Assembly: GCA_933207985.1 (NCBI GenBank) | Contig: OW240912.1 | Span: 103,690,287-103,754,286 of the forward strand | Length of the DNA stretch: 64,000 bases | Direction: 5' to 3' | Source: Pelobates cultripes | Taxonomy: Eukaryota; Chordata; Amphibia; Anura; Pelobatidae | Part shown: positions 57,882 to 64,000 of the stretch, one piece after another | How the letters are laid out: the number at the start of each line of letters is the position of its first letter | How positions within the stretch are numbered: the first letter of the stretch is position 1 | Program-made: the position numbers and the translations under genes | Notes under the pieces: model-generated | Database searches by the model: none | What the model saw: the letters and a program-made list of their open reading frames with translations, nothing else | What the model was told of the DNA's origin: nothing

Positions 57882-59523
57882 TTGAAGGAAAAATAAGTAA
57901 TTATGAATACAAATGTATATGTTAGTGCCCTAGTCACTGTTTAGGTTATCGCCCCACACACTTATAGAGAATATATAGTGCCCTCTGGTTCCCCTTCCCT
58001 CGCACTCTCAACCGTGCACATAAAGAGTACTCACACAATTTCAGCTTCGATGTCCCTCTGCCAGGGCGGGACTGGGAAGAAAATTCGGCCTGGTCATTTT
58101 TTAATTACAGCTGCCCACTGAAAACGGGGCGGGGCCAGATAGGGTGTGTATTGTCATCACCAATGACAAGCACACCCCATCACAAAGTGAGCAGTTTGGT
58201 TTAATGCTCTTCCAGGACAGACCATTCGAAGAGCTGAAGAGCTCTAGCATGAGAAAAAGGCCCTGTATTTGTTCTGCACAGCACAAGCAAATTTAATAAC
58301 ATACTTGCGCTGTGTTTGCTTGAAATTTGTTTCTGGTGTCTTCATATATGGGATACCAGGAGACAAAAATGCCAGGAAAGAGTATTTTGCAGTGTGTGTG
58401 AAGGGTGTAGTGTGTGTGCAAGACAGGTGCAGTGTGTGTATAAGGGTGTCGTGTGTGTGTGTGCAAGAGGGTTTCAGTATGTGCGTGGGTAAGGGTGCTG
58501 TGTTTTGAGTGAAGGTGCTATGTCCGTGTGAGGAAGCTGTGTGTGTGTGAGGGTGCTGTGAGTGTCAGGGGTGCAGTATGTGTGCTAGTGAGTGTCAGGG
58601 GTGCAGTGTGTGTGAAGGTGCTGTGTGTCAGGGGTTCAGTATATGTGTGTGAGTGTGGGTGCTGTGAGTGTCAGGGGTGCAGTGTGAGTAAGGGTGCTGT
58701 GAGTGCCAGGGGTGCTGTGAGTGCCAGGGGTGCTGTGTGGGTGCTGGTGTGTGAATATGTTTGGAGGGCCTGTGTGTTGGGGGAGAGAGGTCCAGGTTAT
58801 TATCAATATATAAAAAAAAAAGCATTGATTGTATCCCCTCTCTCTTCTTACCTTTGGGAGTGGGGACCATGCTGCTGCCATCCCTGGTAGTACTAGTGGT
58901 GAATGAACTCTAGCCTGTGCCATGGCAATGCCCCAGATCTCGCGAGAGAAACCCAGTTGAGCTGCAAGATAGAGCTCCTCTGGGTTCCTCTCCTGGCTGT
59001 CTCCCTTCCCAGCCGGCAGCTGCATCACATTGCATAACAGCGGGTCCGGCGCTCGGATAGTGGTGGCCCTGCATGGACCAGTCAGGGAGATCCTGTAATC
59101 TCCCCTGCTGGCCTTGGCCCATGGACATCGCGGCCCACCGGGAATTTGCCTGGTGTGCCCGATGGCTAGTCTGGGCCTGCCCTCAGCGCTGAGTTGCGGC
59201 CCCACCTCCATCAGCATCATCCGGGGGTGAACCTAATGTGCGTGTGTGATGAGCCTTAATGCTTTCCTCTGGGGTTTTCCTTGATGCTGGTTCTCAGGAT
59301 GTCCAGTGTCGTTTCACGGAGTCAAATGTCATGAAACTCCTGTAAACGCTTCTAGTGACTGTCTAGTAGACAGCCACGAGAGACAGCCCTAGGACTGCAA
59401 TGTAAACAATGCAATCTGTAAAACATTACATTTACATTGCAGGGATAAGGGGACAGGGAACAGGGACTCTGTTGCCAGACTACTTAATTGAGATGGTCCG
59501 GGTGCCTATAGTGTCTCTTTTAA
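57882..59523. mobile_element. Decayed T2-type MITE carrying a large insertion
   Basis: The left part (ttgaaggaa ... gaatacaaatgtatatgttag ... ccctagtcactgtttaggt) corresponds to the start of the MITE at 3301. The right end (gggtgcctatagtgtctctt then ttaa) is a T2 terminus. Between about 58070 and 59190 sits unrelated sequence with AGGGCGGGACTGG at the left and inverted AGGGCAGGCCCAGACTAGCC at the right, probably a second element. Confidence 0.5.
58391..58765. repeat. TG-rich minisatellite
   Basis: Imperfect units of the type gggtgctgtgagtgtcaggg and gtgcagtgtgtgtgaaggtg. Frames on both strands through it (58269-58890, 58636-59220) yield repetitive peptides and are not genes. Confidence 0.8.
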
Positions 59524-60665
59524 TAGTGAAAGTGTGATATTTACATAAATTGTTTCCCTTGCTGCACTGCACTTTGCGCTGCTGCCTTGCCTTCCTGGCT
59601 CAAGATTGATTCTTCCAGCCAATCCAATGTTTTCCTATTGAGGAAGCATTGGAAAGCAAGTGAACATGTGCAACAAAACTGCAGGGTTGGCCTGTGGACA
59701 CAAGAAGCACTACATTAAGCTGTAGTTAGTCTGCTGACAATAGTATCCCTTTAATTAAATTGAGAGGCCCATTCCAAAAAACAAAACAAAAAACCTTCAT
59801 TTACCTCTTATGTTATCACGAATTAGCTTAGACTATCGCACAGTGCACAATTTATATGGTTTTGTAGAGTGTCTATTGGAGCTACTCGAGGAAGAAACAG
59901 AATTGGATATCAGGACATTTAATAAAATGTGGGTAAAATATATTTGTACACAGAAACAGGTTTCTAGTGGGTGTAAATGTGTAGGGAAGAAGATGAAAAA
60001 GACAGATGGCTTGATGTTATATAATAAAGTAATATGACAATGATTAAGCGCAATCAATACTTGTTTCTGGGGTTTATGTAATATTCTGATCTGTCAAGTG
60101 CCTGTGTACATTTGGCAGTACACATGTATTTATGCTTTGCTTTTTGAACTCAGCTATTTATACAAAGAAGCTGATATCTCATTAAGCTATGTCACTGAGA
60201 TGAGAAAATGATCTAATTTTTTTTTTTTTTTTCCCTTGGTAAAAAAATAAATAAATTCTGTGAACCCAGAGGGAGGCGTGGGCGTGAAGCGTTTTTCAGA
60301 CCAGAGGAAATAACAGTGTGGGAGGACTATGCTTAAAAATCTAAATCTAGCAAACCTCCTGTATATGTTCTTATTCTAGAAAATGAGATTATAAATATAT
60401 TTACCATTTTTCTCTATATTCTGTCATTTTAGTTTGCATTTTCATTAAAAGGAACAGAGCAGCAGTCAAGGAAATGCACTGAAGCAGAATAGATGATCAT
60501 ATTTCACAGTGACAAATTTTAAAAGTAAGAGAAATTGCAATAAAATATGTATCAGGTTTTCTCACTCTCAGTCTGTTAGAATTAAATAAGGCTATTACAC
60601 ATTTTACAAATGGCTGCGTTACAGATTTTTTTTCTAAATCGGCTAGATTAGCCTTGTTTTCTAGT

Positions 60666-61257
60666 TTAAAGGGACACTATAGTCACCAGAACAACTACAG
60701 CTTATTGAATTTGTTCTGGTGAGTAGAATCATTACCTTCAGGCTTTTTGCTGTAAACACTGTCTTTTCAGAGAAAATGCAGTGTTTACATTACAGCCTAG
60801 TGATAACTTCACTGGCCACTCCTCAGATGGCTATTAGAGATCCTTCCTGGGTCATGGCTGCATCCAAACATTCAGTGCCTCCACCCTCTGCATGCAGACA
60901 CTGAACTTTCCTCATAGAGATTCATTGATTCAATTAATCTCTATGAGGAGATGCTGATTGGCCAGGGCTGTGTTTGAATCATGCTGGCCCTGCCCCTGAT
61001 CTGCCTCATTGTCAGTCTCAGCCAGTCATATGGGGAAGCACTGTGATTGGATCAGGCTACTACTTCTGATGATGTCAGCACACTGCTTGTTTTTCTGAGT
61101 CTGACAGCATGCAGAGTTACAGCTTCAAGCTTCAATACAGTAAGATTTTTACTATATTTATGGAGGCATGAGGGGCCCAGGGGGGCTAGATGGTGGTTTT
61201 AACACTATAGGTTCAGGAATACATGTTTGTGTTCCTGACCCTGTAGTGATCCTTTAA
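60666..61257. mobile_element. T2-type MITE (592 bp)
   Basis: The left end is TTAAAGGGACACTATAGTCA and the inverted right end is TTAAAGGATCACTACAGGGT. It belongs to the same subfamily as 25819-26229 (shared ccagaacaactacagcttat and aggaatacatgtttg). Confidence 0.88.
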
Positions 61258-62026
61258 TAATTAACCCTGCTTGACTTTATTCACTATTTGGAGATAATTA
61301 AAAAACAATATAGCTAAATAGCCGAGCTTAAAAATGGGAGAATTTTACACGCTTAATTCTATTAACCTGAAAGAGTAGTTTGTCACTTCTCTGTAATCTA
61401 CGCCTTTGAATAAAACATAAAAAGTTACCCATAGTGTGCATTAATTTTTTTTTTCATTAAATGCTCAGTTTTTGTTTTTTTGTTTTTAAAGTTTTTTTTT
61501 ATTTATATTAAACAGATTGTTTTGTTTTTTTTCACCATATGGTGGCTGTCAGTCCCATCCAACCCCAAATCTTTTTTTTTTTTTTTAAAGAAAAGCCTGC
61601 AGGCACTTTATAGCACAATATTTGTTAAGTATTTTATATTTTTTTACCTACATGAAATAATGTAATCTTGTTGAACAATATACGGATGGCATCATTTAAT
61701 GTACCTTTTCATGTATGCAAGGAGATTTAAAATGGAAAATATAATATGCATTTTCAAAGTATATTTGGTAATAGAGACAAGAGACTGTAGGATGTCTGTC
61801 CTCTATAATATAATATTTTAAAGAAAGTAGAACTGTCACCTGCATACTGCTCTTGTTCATGTAACAATGATTAATTGCCTTAGGCATTCCTGTAATAGGA
61901 TTTCTACATAAATGAAGAAAAAGAAAAATCATATTATAGTGCTAGAGACTAACTCACGATTAATTCTATTCATCCAAATCCATCTAAGGGAATACTGTGT
62001 TCTCTCTCCACAATAAATGGATCGTA

Positions 62027-62475
62027 CACCGATCAGCCACAACATTAAAACCACTGACAGGTGAAGTAAATAACATTGATTACATAGTTACAATGGCACC
62101 TGTCACGGGGTGGGATATATTTGGCAACAAGTGAACAGTCAGTTCTTTATGTGTTGGAAGCAGGACAAATGGGCAATTGAAAAGATCTGCGTAACTTAGA
62201 CAAGGGCCAAAAAAAGATGGTAGATGACTGGGTCAGAGCATCTCCAAAACTGTCTTGTGAGGTGTTCCCTGTATGCAGTGTCTAGTACCTACCAAAAGTG
62301 GTACAATGAAAAACAACCGATGAAGCAGCTGTCACACAGTGCATCACAGTTTGCTGCATATGGGGCTGCGTAGGCGCACACCAGTCAGATTACCCATGAT
62401 GGCCCCTGTCCATCATTAAAAGTCCCTTCAATGGAGATGTGAACATCAGAATTGGATCATGTGATCAATAAAGGA
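62027..62475 (+). pseudogene. Tc1-like transposon remnant
   Basis: acaccgatcagccacaacat then taaaaccactgacaggtgaa is the left end of a Tc1-like element widespread in fish and frogs. After it come decayed codons for the transposase N-terminal helix-turn-helix (gacaagggcc ... gactgggtcagagcatctcc ... agtacctaccaaaagtggt). A jump to later transposase sequence (tgcatatggggctgcgtagg) follows from about 62350. Stops and deletions make it dead; the right end is missing. Confidence 0.75.
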
Positions 62476-63649
62476 AGTTTAGACATTAGATTACTTTTTA
62501 CAGGAAATGTATAGGAAGGCTGTACACATTTCATGCGGGGAAGTATGACTAAGGCTATATAAATGAAGTGATTTAATTTAAGAATTTTGGAGCCTATAGT
62601 ATCCATTTAATAAAACATCACAAAGATTCAAACTAGATAAAGAACTACTCCCCCAAGACCAGATGGGGAGGAAAAATACAGGTTTATCTTTGTTGCATGG
62701 GGGTGCACAGACTTTAAATCCCACTGAACAGGAAAATGTCATTCACCACATCAACCACTCATAGCAAAGATATAGTAAAAATCCAAATTTCAAAGAAGGG
62801 TGAAAATATTATAATATATGTGTGACGAAATAAATCAAATAATATAAATCCACACCTCAGCTGTTTTGTTTCAGTAGTTTTCCAATGCATATTCTATAAT
62901 ATATTTCCCTCTTCTTTGGAATACCGAGTTTGAATTTTCCTATGTTGTTGTTTCAAGTGATCTTGTGTGCAGACATTACCTGCTGTTGTAAATCACGGTT
63001 TCCTGGGCAGTGTTTTTAGAAGTGTGATGACATCTGGAAATACTATATATCATCATTTACACAACACTGCATGTTGTATTATCTATGAGCTGTCACTTCA
63101 TGGATGTCTCTTAGCGTTATTCATCAGAATTAACCCAAAAAGGCAGTATAAATCAAATTTTTTAAATTAAATCTCTATTACTGACAGGCTAAAAGGGAAT
63201 ATTTTATATTACATTGAAAAACAGATGAATTTGGTCTGGCACCTCACTGAACTACTTTGGTCTGTAGGTGATGAAGAGAGCATTTTTCAGTACATTAATC
63301 GTCTGTCAGTAGCTCACATTTCCTTCACAGCTAAGCAATTACAAACTGTTTTCGAAGAACAGCATATGCTGTTAGGTTAAACGGTATTGAAAGGACACAG
63401 TACTTTTGCTATAAATTTAAGCACTTACATCTGATTTTGTTATCCACTTCTTTTTTTCTTCAAAGTATAAGAGGAATATTAATTATTAACCTGCAGAGCA
63501 CGTCTTTGTCCTTTTTTTCATTTTTAAATCTTTCTTTTTCAAGATTCAAATATTGAAAATACTATGTCCAGTTATAATTAATTTCAGTCACACTAAACCA
63601 CCGTATTGCTTCATAGTTTAGGCCTCCGCATGCATTGCATAATAGGATG

Positions 63650-64000
63650 CCTCCCAACCATCCCGATTTTTGGCAGGGAAGTCTTGATTTGTGGGTCTTG
63701 TCCCACGTAACAACTTGGTTCCCTGGTGTCCCACTTATTGGGACACAAGGGAGCTGTCAGCAACAAGCATAGTGCGAGGGAATCGTTATGTTCAGGGCAC
63801 TAGGATCCTGCAAAGAGTACTGTAACAGCGAACATACATGGTCTGCAGTCGGTAGACGGGCCTCAGATGATTCACGACAGATTGACCTGCCAGTAATTTG
63901 GGTCGACCTGCCTCCTTTCTGGGCAAGGATTCCCTATTTGTGGTGGAACCAGCTATGCAATCACTTCTCTAGCCCAATCCCCATTACTGCCCTCTCAGCA
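63650..64000. repeat. Dispersed repeat related to 7560-7764
   Basis: cctcccaaccatcccgattt, ggttccctggtgtcccactt and gggacacaagggagctgtca recall the segment at 7568 (tcccaactgccccgctttt, gttccctggtgtcctgc). It runs off the window. Family unknown. Confidence 0.45.

Noticed and set aside
58269..59220. Frames up to 194 codons on both strands
   Set aside because: They cross a TG minisatellite and a transposon-like insertion; no recognisable protein.
59810..60037. Frame MLSRISLDYRTVHNLYGFVE... considered as the next cnksr2 exon
   Set aside because: It does not match the KSKKKNKG or PH-domain segments expected next, and its limits are not splice sites in the needed phase.

Overview
This is a 64 kb stretch of vertebrate, almost certainly anuran (frog), nuclear DNA. 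It is mostly intron and holds five securely recognised exons of one plus-strand gene, cnksr2 (connector enhancer of kinase suppressor of Ras 2; CNK2/MAGUIN), plus two candidate microexons. The frog assignment rests on the vertebrate CNKSR2 protein with frog-like divergence and on many TTAA-flanked elements with TTAAAGGRR-type ends (the T2/Kolobok-like MITE class known from Xenopus). Hammerhead-type repeat motifs, a CR1-like LINE tail and Tc1 debris also fit. I cannot name the species.

Gene layout. Bases 1-20156 are intron. Exon 20157-20303 encodes the end of the PDZ domain. A 15 kb intron follows, with a candidate 45-nt frame-neutral microexon at 20819-20863. Exons 35405-35538, 37590-37801, 40903-40992 and 42801-43018 encode the Ser/Thr/Pro-rich and Lys-rich linker between the PDZ and PH domains. 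A candidate 12-nt microexon with excellent splice sites lies at 41134-41145. All known exons join in one open frame. From 43019 to the window end is intron: the PH-domain exons are not here. The SAM, CRIC and first part of the PDZ domain lie upstream of the window.

Intron content. The introns carry many mobile elements. There are at least eight T2-type MITEs; two of them appear split, one by a dated insertion with a matching target-site duplication. Four solo LTRs keep 5-bp target-site duplications (7765-8367, 12981-13499, 45164-46214, 47182-48193); the last two belong to one family, 1 kb apart. A small hAT MITE has an 8-bp duplication (46402-46524). CR1-like, L1-like and Tc1-like remnants, a SINE-like repeat, several minisatellites and several foldback structures are also present.

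Most unusual features. (1) The two candidate microexons of a synaptic scaffold gene. (2) Four hammerhead-ribozyme-like motifs, two of which (31716-31760 and 34889-34940, minus strand) keep the CUGAUGA/GAAA core, a GUC cleavage triplet and a pairable stem I. (3) A 1.35 kb insertion into a T2 MITE that is almost wholly one giant, near-perfect inverted repeat, with a hammerhead 3' half in its central spacer and a 15-bp target-site duplication. (4) A 1.28 kb foldback transposon at 15300-16578 with palindromes nested inside it. No tRNA, rRNA, CRISPR array or bacterial-type gene was seen. Most long open frames in the window are by-products of simple repeats.
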